Shown one piece after another: positions 33,401-60,118 of a DNA stretch of 64,000 nucleotides. How positions within the stretch are numbered: position 1 is the stretch's first letter; every line of letters starts with the position of its first letter. Made by a program: the position numbers and the translations under genes. The stretch comes from Epinephelus fuscoguttatus (taxonomy: Eukaryota > Chordata > Actinopteri > Perciformes > Serranidae), in NCBI RefSeq assembly GCF_011397635.1, contig NC_064771.1:15811379-15875378 (forward strand), in the 5' to 3' direction. Under the pieces are notes generated by a model, which saw nothing but the letters and a program-made list of their open reading frames with translations, had not been told where the DNA came from and did no database searches.

Positions 33401-33718
33401 CCCAAACCAGTGGAGTTTTTATAGCACAAGGACATCTGTCCACCTCAACATGAGGCCACACAGTAAATGTGGCCTCTAACACAACATGTGCATGTTTTCA
33501 GTCTGATATCTTAAAAGGCAAAACTAGTGCCATTACAATAAGACAAGAGAAAATAAAGAAGATTTAATTTGACCACATGACATGGAAAAATCAACATTAT
33601 ATCCACCAAATGCGTTTTATTGAACTCACCTTCCAAATAAGCATGTTGCAGTAAGAGGAAACTCAGTCCCATCTCCTCCACTCCTCTTCACCACGACTAT
33701 TTTTCCATGCAAAGGCAT
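22351..33718 (-). CDS. mki67: Ki-67 proliferation marker protein, complete
   Basis: Nuclear protein that coats mitotic chromosomes as a surfactant and organises the perichromosomal layer. Sixteen coding exons: 33718-33630, 33187-33106, 32809-32694, 31584-31515, 31388-31313, 30881-30228, 30092-29860, 29755-29158, 28832-28717, 28497-28320, 28206-28063, 27932-26932, 26434-26389, 26252-26175, 25840-24689, 24419-22351. Phases agree throughout: 6702 nt, 2233 aa. Order along the protein: FHA domain (about 1-100); PP1 motif RVSF at 388-391 followed by FGG.L.PELFD..LPP.SPL as in mammalian Ki-67; SPK array (about 480-556); KNSWANIVKFG segment; six 38-residue Ki-67-type repeats (about 850-1077); RGRR-rich tail (1161-2233) ending RRGRPAKK. 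Human Ki-67 is longer, with sixteen repeats of about 120 residues. The FHA, RVSF block and TPKQK/TPRQKAEP repeats make the identity firm despite little similarity elsewhere. Confidence 0.95.
24689..25840 (-). other. mki67: mki67 exon 15: acidic repeats plus RGRR modules
   Basis: 384 codons. The N-terminal part is acidic and carries four 14-residue units EVDAVDESSPVEQA (42 bp each, 25677-25510) that are almost identical in DNA. The C-terminal part carries basic modules RGRRAKTVEPK, RGRRGKK.EA and RGRNAKSQE separated by acidic linkers, matching in order those of the next exon. Confidence 0.85.
26389..26434 (-). other. mki67: mki67 46-bp microexon with tandem NAGNAG acceptor
   Basis: Encodes VEDQTPLDCEEGAAK plus a split Gly. 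The acceptor reads TTTTTAGCAG|GTA, so splicing could also occur three bases earlier (at 26437), adding one Gln without frame change. It bridges the repeat exon and the RGRR exons and fits phase on both sides. Confidence 0.75.
26932..27932 (-). other. mki67: mki67 exon with six 38-residue Ki-67 (K167R-type) repeats
   Basis: Six head-to-tail units of 114 bp occupy about 27741-27058. Each reads TPKQKPEQQECLTGVKRIMK followed by TPRQKAEPVEDLRG.LLK. Units 1-4 are nearly identical; units 5 and 6 are diverged, so the array is decaying at its 3' end. The TPKQK/TPRQKAEPVEDL wording is that of the mammalian Ki-67 repeat, but each unit is about a third of the mammalian length. Confidence 0.88.
29158..29755 (-). 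other. mki67: mki67 exon with tandem 17-residue SPK array
   Basis: Between about 29638 and 29408 a 51 bp unit repeats four to five times, encoding KSPKSRSPSPKATSPGQ and close variants. It is dense in S/T-P-x-K/R sites, the CDK1 consensus, and resembles histone H1 tails. The later part reads TPRVQGRFSVSRIS. Ki-67 is a known heavily CDK1-phosphorylated protein; that this array is the target here is inference. Confidence 0.85.
29860..30092 (-). other. mki67: mki67 exon with the PP1-docking motif RVSF
   Basis: Encodes KKKRVSFGG (RVSF at residues 388-391) followed by PELFDKRLPPDSPLRKG. In mammalian Ki-67 the same block recruits PP1 beta/gamma to anaphase chromosomes for exit-phase dephosphorylation. 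Both the RVxF core and the downstream PELFD..LPP stretch are conserved, so this function is probably retained. Confidence 0.9.
32110..32630. repeat. Interspersed MITE copy 1 in an mki67 intron
   Basis: Starts near 'aatttagggggacttggtaatatctagcggtgagc' and ends 'ccaacacactagacctttaac'. Shared internal landmarks with the copies at 50.2 and 59.9 kb include 'ggacaaggatctgatccctatgtaaatat' and 'cattctaaggcaacaaaaacacaattcttattttcaggt'. This is a very common percomorph nonautonomous element. Confidence 0.6.
32694..33718 (-). other. mki67: mki67 exons encoding the FHA phosphopeptide-binding domain
   Basis: Three exons supply the FHA fold: KIVVVKRSG.DG..FPL, then FGR (Gly29-Arg30), SKEH (Ser44, His47), and NPTRVNG (Asn67, Asn72-Gly73), ending KHGDVITIIDRSFRFEYPP. 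These are the standard FHA contact residues and all are present. In mammals this domain binds phosphorylated NIFK and KIF15. The exon with the ATG starts at 33732 after CCCAG, so 14 bases of 5' UTR precede the start. Confidence 0.93.
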
Positions 33719-34327
33719 TTTCGTAACGTTACCTGGGAACAATGGCAAACATAGGTATCAAACTTAACAGACCACTAGCTAGCTTAACAACAACGTCGTG
33801 TTAGCATTAGGTAAACACAGGTACATTTGTGTAGTACATAACGTTAACGTTTTATAGTCAGAAAGTAGATTCACAGAAACATTAATCTAACTGGAAGCAA
33901 CATATGTGCAGGGAGAGGGCATGTCTATGCTACATGTTAACGTTGCTTTAAACGTAAGTTGACTCGATTATTGAAGTCAGCTAGCGATGTTTTTAGCCAG
34001 TACTATATTTTACGTCGGCGTTGTGTTCATTTGTTTCAGCTCAGTAACGTTAGATCGTCGTTAGTGTAACATTAAGTTAAATCACAATGCTGACAATTCT
34101 GCGACACCCCACGTGCAATGTCGCCTCGATAGTGACGTTATAATATTGTCAGAAATGAACGTCAACGTAGAAAATACCTCAAATTACAGTAGCACCTAAC
34201 TTAACAATAAAACAAGACACTTTTCAGTGAGACCTGTAACGTTAACGCCAAGTTAGCTAAGCCTGGCTTATGGTGGTCTCGACTATACGACAGACTGAAA
34301 AATATTTGCAGGCATCGTTAGCCTTAC

Positions 34328-34480
34328 CTGGAAGTCCACTCAAAGACACGTCAACTTCTGGCAATCCATAAACATCGACCGGGATGTGGCAAAGAGGAAT
34401 TTTACTATAATATCATGTCAGACTAAACCTACATTGATACCTTACCATACCCTACAATGTATACCGACGAGTGGCTAACG
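34328..34480 (-). other. mki67: Probable mki67 noncoding exon 1 (3' boundary only)
   Basis: A strong donor CTTCCAG|GTAAGG ends an exon at 34328. It would splice to the acceptor CCCAG before 33732, 14 bases upstream of the ATG. The 5' boundary is not visible; 34480 is a placeholder. Confidence 0.45.
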
Positions 34481-34748
34481 TATGCTACTTTGAACAGCCG
34501 TCATTGACGTCTCGCCGTGGGTGCCGTGGTATCACTCCGCCATACTAGAAAAATACAGTAACCTCCAGAGAAAAACAAAAGTCGGATTAACTGATGTTTT
34601 GGGGTCAAATATATATGTTTTGTCTATTTTGCTGCGTTTTAAACTCCAATTTCCTTCTCGGTAACAAATTGAACTCGCGTCTACATGTAAGGGACTATTT
34701 TGTTTATGAGTATGGCGGAGCAATTTCACTACGGTAAAGGGAATCTGA

Positions 34749-34823
34749 TTTGAAAAACGTTTGAAATTCCGCGCGAACGATTGTGATTGGTTGATACGTC
34801 ACAGCTTGGTAAGAGGGCGGGGC
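34749..34823 (-). promoter_or_regulatory. mki67: mki67 cell-cycle promoter element cluster
   Basis: TATA-less cluster containing two TTTGAA (CHR-type) hexamers at 34749-34754 and 34760-34765. Beside them are an E2F/CDE-like TTCCGCGCGAA at 34767-34777, a CCAAT box (ATTGG, 34786-34790), a CRE-like TACGTCAC (34796-34803) and a GC box (GGGCGGGGC, 34815-34823). CHR with CDE and CCAAT is the signature of DREAM/MuvB-regulated G2/M genes such as Ki-67. The position, upstream of the first-exon donor, fits minus-strand transcription. Confidence 0.6.
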
Positions 34824-34829
34824 TTGGCT

Positions 34830-36650
34830 TCTCAAGAGCCCAAACAGCTATTAGGTTTGGCATTTGTACTGCTGTCCAGAGATTTAAAAGATATATGTTT
34901 TAACAGTTATAATTATGTTCCTATTTTTCCACCAACCTCTGTAAGATTTTTCATAAACATCAACAGGCTCCAGCTGAATGGATATTTTTTAGAAACACCC
35001 ACAGCTAAATCCTATGCACTGGTTCATGCTTTGAATCACAGCATTGAGCAGCCATTATTTGTAGTACTCTTTTTGTTAAACACAATCAGAAAAAAGCACA
35101 GGTGTCATTAATCAATGAGGGCCATATTTTAACATGTATTAAAGTTTCCCCGGGCCCTCATTTTATGTATACTGCTTTATTGGCCTGAACAGGGACATCA
35201 TTAATGCTATTAATTACACCTGTGCTTTTTCTGCTATGTCTGTGTTAGTGAAATATATTTATAAACCCCTACTTGCAACATTATGCTCTTAAAATAAATC
35301 TGTTAATAAATTGCTGGTGGGAAAAGAAATTATTCAGTTGAAATAATTGTTTGTGCAACGCAGTCAGCAGTGGTTGTAAGACTAGGTGTGCCAACTAATT
35401 TGAAAGCGATTCATTATAGGCCTGAAGTCAAATAGAGATTTGTGTGCCTGAGTCTAGTGCACATCATCAAATAACAATTAGTTTTTGATCTTATCAAACA
35501 ATAATTAAATACTCAGTGTACTGTGCACTGTATAGTAGAGCTAAGCCTCACTCAACAATGTGTAAATCTAGCCAGGGCTTGGATCAGGTGGCAAAGAGTT
35601 TCAGTTTCATGTAAATTCCTCTAATATATTCCGTCATTCTTATTTGTGAATGAGCCCATGTAAATTCTGCTAAACAGTGGCCACTATGGCCACAAATGAC
35701 AATTACAGGAGGATGGCAATTGTCATACATTGGGAAAATATTTTTGCTAACATTAGCCACCTTAAACTACTGCTTAAACTGGACTGGACCTTTTATACCA
35801 AATTAGGTCTGAAACCCATTTATTTTTGGCTCGAAGTGCTCCAAACAGAACCCATTCTATGTTGGTGGAAAAGGGGTATTGTATTCATTTGAGCACGGGT
35901 GTGTTTTACTGCTTACAAATACAGCTTTTCGGAAAAAGGATGTGTTATTTCATTCTAAAAAGTTACAGAGTTTCCCTTTAATGCAACCTTAATGCTGATT
36001 TTGATTTAGATATTTTGTCATATAGATTTTTGGTCTGTGGGTGATGGCAAATGTGCCGAAAGTGACTGCCTTCTGATTTACCCTGAACTTCTTTCCATGC
36101 ATATCCCCCTGCGACCCTGTGTCCTCATACGAGGACATCACATTGTGCTCGTTTGTGGACAGTTTTTTGTGCCATCTAGTGGCAGTAAGACCACAATACA
36201 CCAAAAAACAAGATGGCAGCCATCTCTGCCAAGTCTGCAGCCGACCCTGACACAAAAGTGGACGAGGTCCCAAACCTGATCACATTTTATGGTTGAAACT
36301 TGTTTATTTATGATTAATAATGTTTGTAGTATGACTCGCCCTACAAATTTTACCATTGTTAGCAACGGTTACAACGAAGACATAAGGAATTTATCATCAG
36401 CTCATTGAAGGACATTGGGACTTTGTTATCGTCTCGTTTGAGGATATAGGGACTGGGGACTATTATCATTGACAGTGTTTTGTTTTTTATACTTACCAGG
36501 TCCTACTAATCCCAAATAGCTTGGAGAAATTGAAAATGCAAACCAAACAAAAGTTCGGGTCTCAGGAAGATATGGTACATAAAAAAAACCTACTGAGGAC
36601 ACCCCTCTAGGACAGAAAGAAAATAATCACACACGTGAACAACGCAAACA
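34830..36650. other. Intergenic stretch between mki67 promoter and rara 3' end
   Basis: No supported gene. It includes a small MITE (35088-35232) and repeat-like wording near 36105-36180 ('tgtcctcatacgaggacatca', 'gccatctagtggcagtaa'). Remaining sequence is AT-rich with only short chance frames. Confidence 0.45.
35088..35232. repeat. 145-bp MITE with 24-bp terminal inverted repeats
   Basis: The left end AGAAAAAAGCACAGGTGTCA and the right end inverted AGAAAAAGCACAGGTGTAAT match with two differences, and both extend into ATTAAT. A compact nonautonomous inverted-repeat element with no coding sequence. Confidence 0.6.
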
Positions 36651-36654
36651 CATT

Positions 36655-39021
36655 TAATATTAAATGTTGGTTTTATTTTTTAATCTTTTTTTGTTGTTTT
36701 TTGTTTTTTTTTTCCAAAGTCGCTTGATAATCTTGACAAAATTGCAACATATTCCATACTTCTCAAACTGACGGTGTGTCTGTTCCTATTCCAGATTAGC
36801 TGTGGAGGGAAAAGTTGTGCGCTGTTCTGGACAGGTGAAGTCCTAAATGATGAAAAGCAGCTTTGACCGTACAAATAAAAAGAACACATGAACGACTCAG
36901 AGAGACTCCACACTGGCATCCTATGTCGTAACGTTGCTGGGGGGTCAGGGGTTAAGTGTCTCTCTGCATAAGTCCTGGTTTTGCCAGGCTGAACGAAAAA
37001 AAAAAAGAGTGACTGAAGAAAAAATTCAGGGGCTCAGTAGCAGAAGTGTGTATGTGTGCATCTGTGGAGGGTTAAGGGGGGTGCAGCACAGAACATAGAA
37101 CAGGCCAAGCACACAAAATGATTCCTTCCTGAGACATTGGCATGTGTACAGTAATGATGGTCTGGATGAAACGTATGTGTTAACGGTGAAGGCGTTTTGG
37201 CGTAAAGTGAGTCACAGGGTGTGAGGTTGCTCTGGATCCGGCATAAAGTCACATATTTGTTTCTACCACAGGTTGCCAGGGGGGAGATTTGTGAGGACTT
37301 GGTTGACAAACATCACATTTGGGACCTTCACTTGCCTGACCACTGACAAAGCAGAGGCATCACTACAATCTATTCTTTTCCCATCCACGACAGATTATCG
37401 ATTCATTCAGAGGCTACTGAGAATCACTTGTGTTTAATACAGTGTGTATGTACACCAGTCTTCACATTTTTAACTCTCTCTTTGAAGCTGCGGCTCACTT
37501 GAACTCGGCGGGCGACAAGTGGCATCCGGCTCACCATTTTCAGAAACACCATCTCTTTCTGCTACATGGCCAAAAAAAGCTATGCCCCGACTGGAGTGCT
37601 ACTTTGTCATCTACTGTATGTAAAAACATGTTTTTAAAAGTGAAGGGCGAGGGGGGGAGGAGGTTGAAATTGTCTGTGAAAGCCACATTCTGAACAGCCA
37701 GTGATTGGTTAAGGGTCTGTCCAGTATTTAGTAGGACACAAAACATGAAAGAACTTCCTTCAGTAAAATGTGCTCAAAATGTCTTTTCTTGCATCACAAA
37801 CCTATAAACAAAACACATAAAAGGTATTCTTAAAAAAAAAAAAAATCAGGTGAAGCCTAAAACTCTTCATAGTTTTAAAGAAATGAATACAGCTTATATA
37901 CACAAACTCAAAGGCTACTTAAAATACACCTTAATAATGAATCTTCATTAATTTTGATTTCTTGAAAGGACCTGTGACCATATCATACAACCATGTTCAT
38001 ACAATCATTTTTTTCCATTCTCTTGGAAGCAAGAAAAAAAAAACAAAAACAAAAAAGAAACAAAGAAAAAAAAAGGAAAACAAATCCAACCTGGAATAGT
38101 AGGTGATATTCATTGCGACTTGTTTTCTGTGCACATTTGTTTGTGTATGTTTGTTTGTTTGTGTGTGTGTTTGCATGTGTGTCGGCGGGAGAGAAATTTC
38201 AACATCTTTTGCTTTTTGTTAATTAGAATAATGTACAAATGTGATAAAACTGAAAGGTTTCTCTCAATACTCTAGATGGGTATGAAAAGATTCAAACAGT
38301 GAAGGAGTACAACAATTTCTAATCTCAGAAAACATGTCCTCGTTTCAACCTGCCGCTCTGTTCTGGACATGTCGATCACAATAGTTCCTTAACTTTTTCT
38401 ATATATATTTATATATCTTTTTGTACGAAATCTGTTTTTTTCGAAGTTGGAAAAAGAGAAAAGACCCAGAGTCTTTGAGGAGGGGGGGTCTTTTGACAAG
38501 TCCCAAGCTTGCAGTCTGCCTCAGAGTACATCAAAAAAAAAGTGTCTGGTGTTCGTCAAGTCAGTCTGTATGCATTGTCCTTGATCGTATATTTGTCCCA
38601 CGGTGCTCCACCCGCTCTCAGTTCCATTCGAAACACCTCTCCGCTGCATCCAGATTTGTTTCCATTAGTCTTTTGGAGAAAGGTGGAGAGGGGAGGAGCA
38701 GCAGTGGAGGGAAACGTGGAGGGAGAAGGAGGAGGAGTCATCAGCAGTGTTTACGGTGTGGTCTCTCAGAGGCATCCTGTTGCCCCGACCTGCTCCAGCC
38801 TTACCTCCCCTCACGGCAGGGCGGCGCTCCAGAGTGAGGGGAAAGCAGATCAGGAGGTGGGGAGTTGTGTTGTAGGAGAGGCTGGAGGTTGGCTCTGCCA
38901 GTCTCCTGTGTTCAGCAGTCAGGGTCAAGGCCCCCCGCCCCCTCCTTCGCCCCTCCTCTTTAGAACGTTGTGGGAGGAGACAGAGAGCATGGTGAGGAAA
39001 AATAAAAAGGTGGGGCCGCTA
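36655..39021 (-). other. rara: Probable rara 3' UTR
   Basis: From the rara stop codon down to a minus-strand AATAAA at 36677-36672 there is no other gene, and the sequence has UTR-like AT-rich runs. A length of about 2.4 kb is plausible for a vertebrate RARA transcript. Plus-strand frames here (for example 38509-39141) overlap the terminal rara exon antisense and are not supported. Confidence 0.5.
36672..36677 (-). terminator. rara: Candidate rara polyadenylation signal
   Basis: AATAAA on the minus strand in an AT-rich context, about 2.35 kb past the rara stop and the last good candidate before the intergenic repeats. Upstream alternatives could also be used. Confidence 0.4.
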
Positions 39022-54517
<15,496 letters not shown>

Positions 54518-55061
54518 TTAAACAACCCGGTCCAGACAGATACACTGCTGACAAACATCCAATACAAATCACCAGAAGGGGAACTTACTCACTTTCTAAC
54601 AATGTGTTTGAAAAGAGGGGGGAAAAAAACTGCAAGTGCAAGGACAACTTCTTGATCACACGTTTTCAGATCCGCCACAGGAAAACTCCACAAAACATCT
54701 TCAAAGAACAAACACTTTCTTACACACACACACAGACACATCATCAAAGCACCAATGAAACCAGCCTCTGCAGAGTATTCTTATTTTCTGCTGGAGTTTT
54801 GGCCTGCGTGTGTATGAGCGTTACGGTGAGAGGCTGCTTTGCTAGCAGGGTTCAAAGACAGGTTTTCTCCTCTGATACACAGCCCGGAGTTGTGCTTTTA
54901 TTTTTATTTTTAAATTGCACAGTCTTTTTAAGTAGGAATGCTGGAAATATTAAAGGATAAAACATATACTGTACCAATTAAGGGCAACAAATGGCAAAGC
55001 ATACTTCTCCCTACTTCTGACAAAACAAGACAGGTCTTTGTAACTTTTTTATCCTCCCGAC

Positions 55062-55074
<13 letters not shown>

Positions 55075-55108
<34 letters not shown>
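55075..55108. repeat. (CA)n microsatellite
   Basis: About 17 perfect AC dinucleotides in the rara 5' intron. Confidence 0.95.
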
Positions 55109-55111
<3 letters not shown>

Positions 55112-56572
55112 CCCTTAGTCAATATCACACCAGTAAACACAAAGCGGCTGGATGCGCTCCGTCTTCATCCAACAAGCACTAATATGACAAATCAAACAAC
55201 ATGCGAGCGCTTCACAGGCTCCCATATTTCCTATGCTTGTACATAACAAACACAAGTAGTCCAGGATTGTGGGGAAGTAACCTGCTGTTGCCTTCATGTA
55301 ATATGTATTGGACTTTGACCTCAATATCCTGTGTGTTACAAACACAGCTCTTTAATCAAATATAAAAACACACATTCACAGCAGAGAGCTGCACCCCGTG
55401 GCTGTCTAAACAAGTGTATAACGCCTGTTAGCAAAGGATGCTTTTTTTGTGAGCTAGCTCTGTGTACTTCTTTTTACACTGATGCCATTATGATACCTGA
55501 GTTTTGATGCCAAATGGCTGTTACACTGTGTAATTTTTTCCATTTAAGGAAATAAGATACACTTGGCATGAGTGGCGGTGGCCTGAACACACACAGCCAT
55601 TCACAAACTGTGATTAGTTACAGTACAAAAATCAAAACTAGAGATCTGAAACAGCTGTTCCTGACCTTTTTCCTTTCTATGATTGAGTCAACTGATGACT
55701 TAATGCGTAACAATAACAGAAAAACTGCTAAACTGTACACAAAATCCGAATAGCAAGCGCAGTAACTGCAGAAAGTTTGTGTAAAATGAGAGATTAGGAT
55801 GAATGAGCAGATTGTTTCCTGTGAATATGACATCAGAAATTCATTTTCTTGATATTTTTAGTACCTCTTTATACGATTTTCTGTATCATGGATTTTTTTT
55901 TCACTTTTAGCAATCACAATACTAAATAGGCGTCTTTTTTGGACAAATTCTTTAAGGTTTTCTTCTCCCTGACATCTGGCCATTGCTCTATAAGCTCTCT
56001 GGTTATTTTAACTGCGTACTGAATACTGCTTTCTAAGTTTATATCCAGAATGATAAGCTAAACTTAGGAAAAAAAAAAAAAAAAAACCATTTAGTTTTTG
56101 TCACAGAAGTGAGAGCAACACTGACATATAGGTCTTCTGTGTCTGTCTCCCTTAAACTCAAGAAGACCCCATGACCTTTGTGAAGCTGTCGCGACCCCCA
56201 GGTGTTGGAACCAGTGAACTAAATCCTTCTGCTTCAGTCCATATCCATACAGGTTTACTGTACACCAGTGTGCTTCTATGCAGCCCTGATGCTCCACCCA
56301 CCATCATCAGCTCAACAGAAGAGGGATTGGGGAGGTTGACAAGCAGCTCAGGAGCCACCTGCAGCTCAGTGTGTAAATAAGCCATCTATATTTAACAGAT
56401 TGGGCTGGTTCAGCAGGCCCCATAGTACAGCTGGGAACACAATCCACGTGACAGCGCCGCAGACAAACACCGCGATCGCATTGGATCCTGAGACAGCCCA
56501 CACAACTCCAATCTCACAGCACATCGGGCAATATGAAGCAAGGGTGAAGTTTTTCTCCTTCTCTTTCTGTGG

Positions 56573-56583
56573 CACACACACAT

Positions 56584-56627
<44 letters not shown>

Positions 56628-56635
56628 GCACACAC
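56573..56635. repeat. (CA)n microsatellite, interrupted
   Basis: CA repeats with two interruptions (CATG near the start, CGCACG near the end), about 62 bp. In the rara 5' intron. Confidence 0.93.
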
Positions 56636-57659
56636 TTTCCTATCTTTTTATAGTGTCTCTGTGCTGGTCTCAGCTTGCCAATCTTCACGCGCATGCAGCA
56701 GATGGTGCAGGGGAAGATTACATTCAGAACAACCAAAATAAACCAACCTGATGCCCAGATATGATCTAGGCTTCCTGTAAAAAAAAAATAAAAAAAAATC
56801 TGCCATCAGGGAGACACACAGCATATCCAAGTGGGTTTCAAGTGACGGGTGACAGTTAAGCTAACGGCAATAAAGCTCACATTGCAACACCTAACAGTGA
56901 CACCCAATCAGGCCCCGCGTATTAAGACATTTCATTTACGAGGCCCAAATGTCATGTGCCACTTTGACACCAGCAGCAACCTTTCAAGCTCCTTGGTGTA
57001 AATGGGTCAATACGGGTGGAGGGGTGAAACTTTGGATCGCAGCCTACAGCCAGACACACAAAGAGTTTTTTCCTGCCTATTGAGCAGATTCTTCGGAAAT
57101 GTATTTGCATTATCAGGGGAAATGGGAGGAAGAGGAGAGCTTTTTAAAATGATGGAGGGTGGAGATGAAGGGAGGAAAGCAGGGAGGCACAAAAAGGCAA
57201 AGAGGAGACGGAGAACTATGATGTGTTCGAGCAATAAACAAAAGGCAAAAACACAAAACAGATGAAGTGATAAAAACTGGTACACACACACAGGGAGTGA
57301 AAGCTCGGCTGTATTACTTTATTTTCCTCCCTTGAGTTTTTAAGATTCATCTACGTTACAAACACAAACGCACGCACACATACACACAGCTGTCAGGATT
57401 TAACTCGCAGCCAGGAAAAACTACGAATGGGAGTGTTTTTGTGGAGCTAAAGTGCAAACGATTAATTTCAGAGGAGATTACAGGAAAGGAGTGATACATT
57501 TGAGAGAATGTGTGGACACATGCTCGTAAACAAGAATGATACTGTTTTCCAGCAAGGAGAGTTATGCATATTGCAGTAACACATACTTTTTTTGTTGCGG
57601 AGGAAAAATGGGAGGTGATTTTATGCAAAGGAGGTGAAGGATTCAGTCACAAAAGTCGC

Positions 57660-58020
57660 GTTTCCACCACTGGTAATAGCCACATCACCGCGCCATCTAA
57701 CTGTCACTGTATTTCCTCTTTACAAGCGATGCAGAGAAACATCTGCACCACACTGATCTTCCACAGAACGCAAACATTTTTAGAACAAAAAAGAACAAGC
57801 TGTGTTTACAGTCTGTCGCAATCGGTGGGATATTTAAAAATAGGTTTGTGCATTGAGTCCTTGTTGAGCAAGAGTGATGATTCTCTCATGACCCGTCAAC
57901 AGACTGCAGCGATTCTAGCTCCACCTTTCAGTATCGGATTAGTGCGCAAGGTACCTCACCAGAGGGGGATGAAAACCGTACTAATGTGTGATGTACTGAA
58001 CTGAAGTGCTTGGTGGAAAC
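57660..58020. repeat. MITE with GTTTCCACCA / TGGTGGAAAC ends
   Basis: Inverted termini GTTTCCACCACT and, inverted, GTTTCCACCAAGC bound about 360 bp. The interior has 'gtcaacagactgcagcgattctagctccacctt'. This end pair is typical of a common teleost hAT-like nonautonomous element. The 146-codon plus-strand frame overlapping it is not a gene. Confidence 0.6.
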
Positions 58021-59274
58021 AAGGCTAAACTGAGCAGGGCAAGGGCGAGTGTGAGAAGGACAGGGAGAGAATCTGTCCTTTGCTTCTCACTGACATCATG
58101 CCACTGGGCCATGCAGTCGCACCGCGCTCATGTCAAACAAATTAAACTTAAATAGAGCAGCCATTACATAACATGGCATATTTTCTCATTAGCAAAAAAC
58201 CATTCACAGTTTTCCGCGCTCTTCTGCCTCTCTTGATGTGGACTGATTACAGCCCCTGCGTTGTTAGTGTGACGACAGAGCTATTCATCCACGCTGTAGC
58301 CGGCCTTCAGTAGCAAGACGTAGACAAACAGATGTGCCACCCACACACATACACATACACATAAACATGAAAATTGCATCCATGCCTACATTTACGCAAC
58401 TAAGGGCTTCCCTGGAGCGATTTAAAGAGCCCCATCGGTCGGACACACACACATAAACACGCAGCAGAATGCACGCTCCTAATGAGAGCACCCATGGAAA
58501 TCTGGGACACAAGGACAAGAGTCTGTGAGGGGGCTGGCGACTGTAATTAAATACAATGGCTGGCTTCTGGAGCCTTGTCAAGCTGAGGCATGGAGCAAAA
58601 CAATAGCAGGCCTGTGGACGGAGGGGCAGAGAGGCTCAGCGGAGAGGACAGAGCTACTTAGCCCTTCAGCAGCCCTCACCCAGGCATTATTCAACACCAG
58701 CCCGCATCCAAGCTCTGATCAACACCAAACTATCATACAAGCCTGCCTATTGTGCGATCCACGAAATCATACGCACAAACACTGGAAGAACTGACTCACG
58801 CTCGCCTGGAGAGCTTCCTTCGATATCCTTGCAACATATTAACACTGGGAATGTGTGTGTCTGGCAAGGTTTCCAGGCCGGAGCCCCTCCAGAGCCCTGC
58901 AAAGTCACCACGGTAACTAATACTTGAGCTACGGCTAGAATATCATTCCTTTAGCCAAGAAAGAGAAACATGAATAGACAATAACACGCTGTTTTGCTTA
59001 AGGATACAGGCACAGGAACCCTGAAAATAATGTTTAAATGAAAAACAGCGCTGATAAGGAATCTATTGTATTGTGGTGAGGAGGTGAAACATGCCAAGCA
59101 GACTGTATGGTCACCGCAATTGTTGCTAACCAGACACAAGGCTGGATTCAAGACTACAGCCTGGCATGCTGTCAGACCAGCGCAGGAAGCGGGAAGAAAC
59201 AGCACAGGCCGTCAGGTGCAACCAGAGGAAACAAACCTGACACTGCACTGTGTTGAATCCACTTAAAAGGAGGA

Positions 59275-59883
59275 TGTGTGTCTATCATCTGACCACTGGC
59301 TCGGACTGAGAACTAGCCTTTCAGCTAATCCTGGCATATTTAAAGGAAAACAACGCCCATTTTCAAAATTGATACATGGTATTCCTATGGTCTAAGACAG
59401 TCCACAACTCAAACCTGTGATGTCATACGGTATAAAGTCTGGAGCTGCTCCATAGACGATGAATTGGGAAAGATGTTCTAGATGACACAGAGAGCACCCA
59501 GGGGAATGTTCTCAGTATATGGGTACATTTTCTGTTTAAGAACTGAGAACACTCCAGTGGGATAAAGTTCACTTGGGTATGGAAAAGAAAACAAACATTC
59601 TGTGGGTCCATAAAATCAGTCTCCCATTTATTGTCCATGGAGCAGCTCCAGACTTTATACCCTATGACATCACAAGTTTGAGACCTCTGTGGTTTCTGGC
59701 TTTGAGAGAGAGCAGCTCATGTTCACAGATATTGATTGAACTTTTCTAGGCCATGGAAATAACATATTGGAATTCTTAAATTAGGCGGTGTTCCCCATTA
59801 GAAAGGGGCTTGTGTCTGTTTAACATCTGACCACTGGCTCTGGCTGAAAACTAGCGGTTCGGGTAATTCTGGCATGTTTGAAG
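59275..59883. repeat. Palindromic element between two ~72-bp direct repeats
   Basis: Direct repeats at 59275-59346 and 59811-59883 share 'catctgaccactggctc', 'ctgagaactagc / ctgaaaactagc' and 'aattctggcat / aatcctggcat'. Between them (about 59345-59797) is a foldback whose inner arms match closely: 'gtgatgtcat', 'ataaagtctggagctgctccat' and its inverse (59413-59453 against 59636-59677). Outer arms are more diverged. Family unknown. Confidence 0.65.
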
Positions 59884-60118
59884 GTCTAGTGTGTAGGATT
59901 TAGTAGCATCTAGTGGTCAGGTTGCCTACATGCTTGCTTCTGTGCCAAGTATGTAGGAGAACTACGGTGGCTGACGCAAAAATGCAAATGGCCCGATCTA
60001 GAGTCTGTGTTTGATTTGTTTGTTCTGGGGTTACTGTAGAACAACATGACGGACTCAGGTAAAGAGGACTTGCTCCGTATGTAGATATACTCATTTTAAG
60101 GCAACACACTAAACCTTT
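59881..60118. repeat. Interspersed MITE copy 3 (short)
   Basis: Starts AAGGTCTAGTGTGTAGGATT and ends 'aacacactaaacctttaa', inverted ends. It contains 'gacttgctccgtatgtagatatactcattttaaggcaaca' as in the copies at 32.1 and 50.2 kb. It abuts the direct repeat of the palindromic element. Confidence 0.7.

Noticed and set aside
57564-58004. 146-codon plus-strand frame
   Set aside because: Mostly inside an inverted-repeat MITE.
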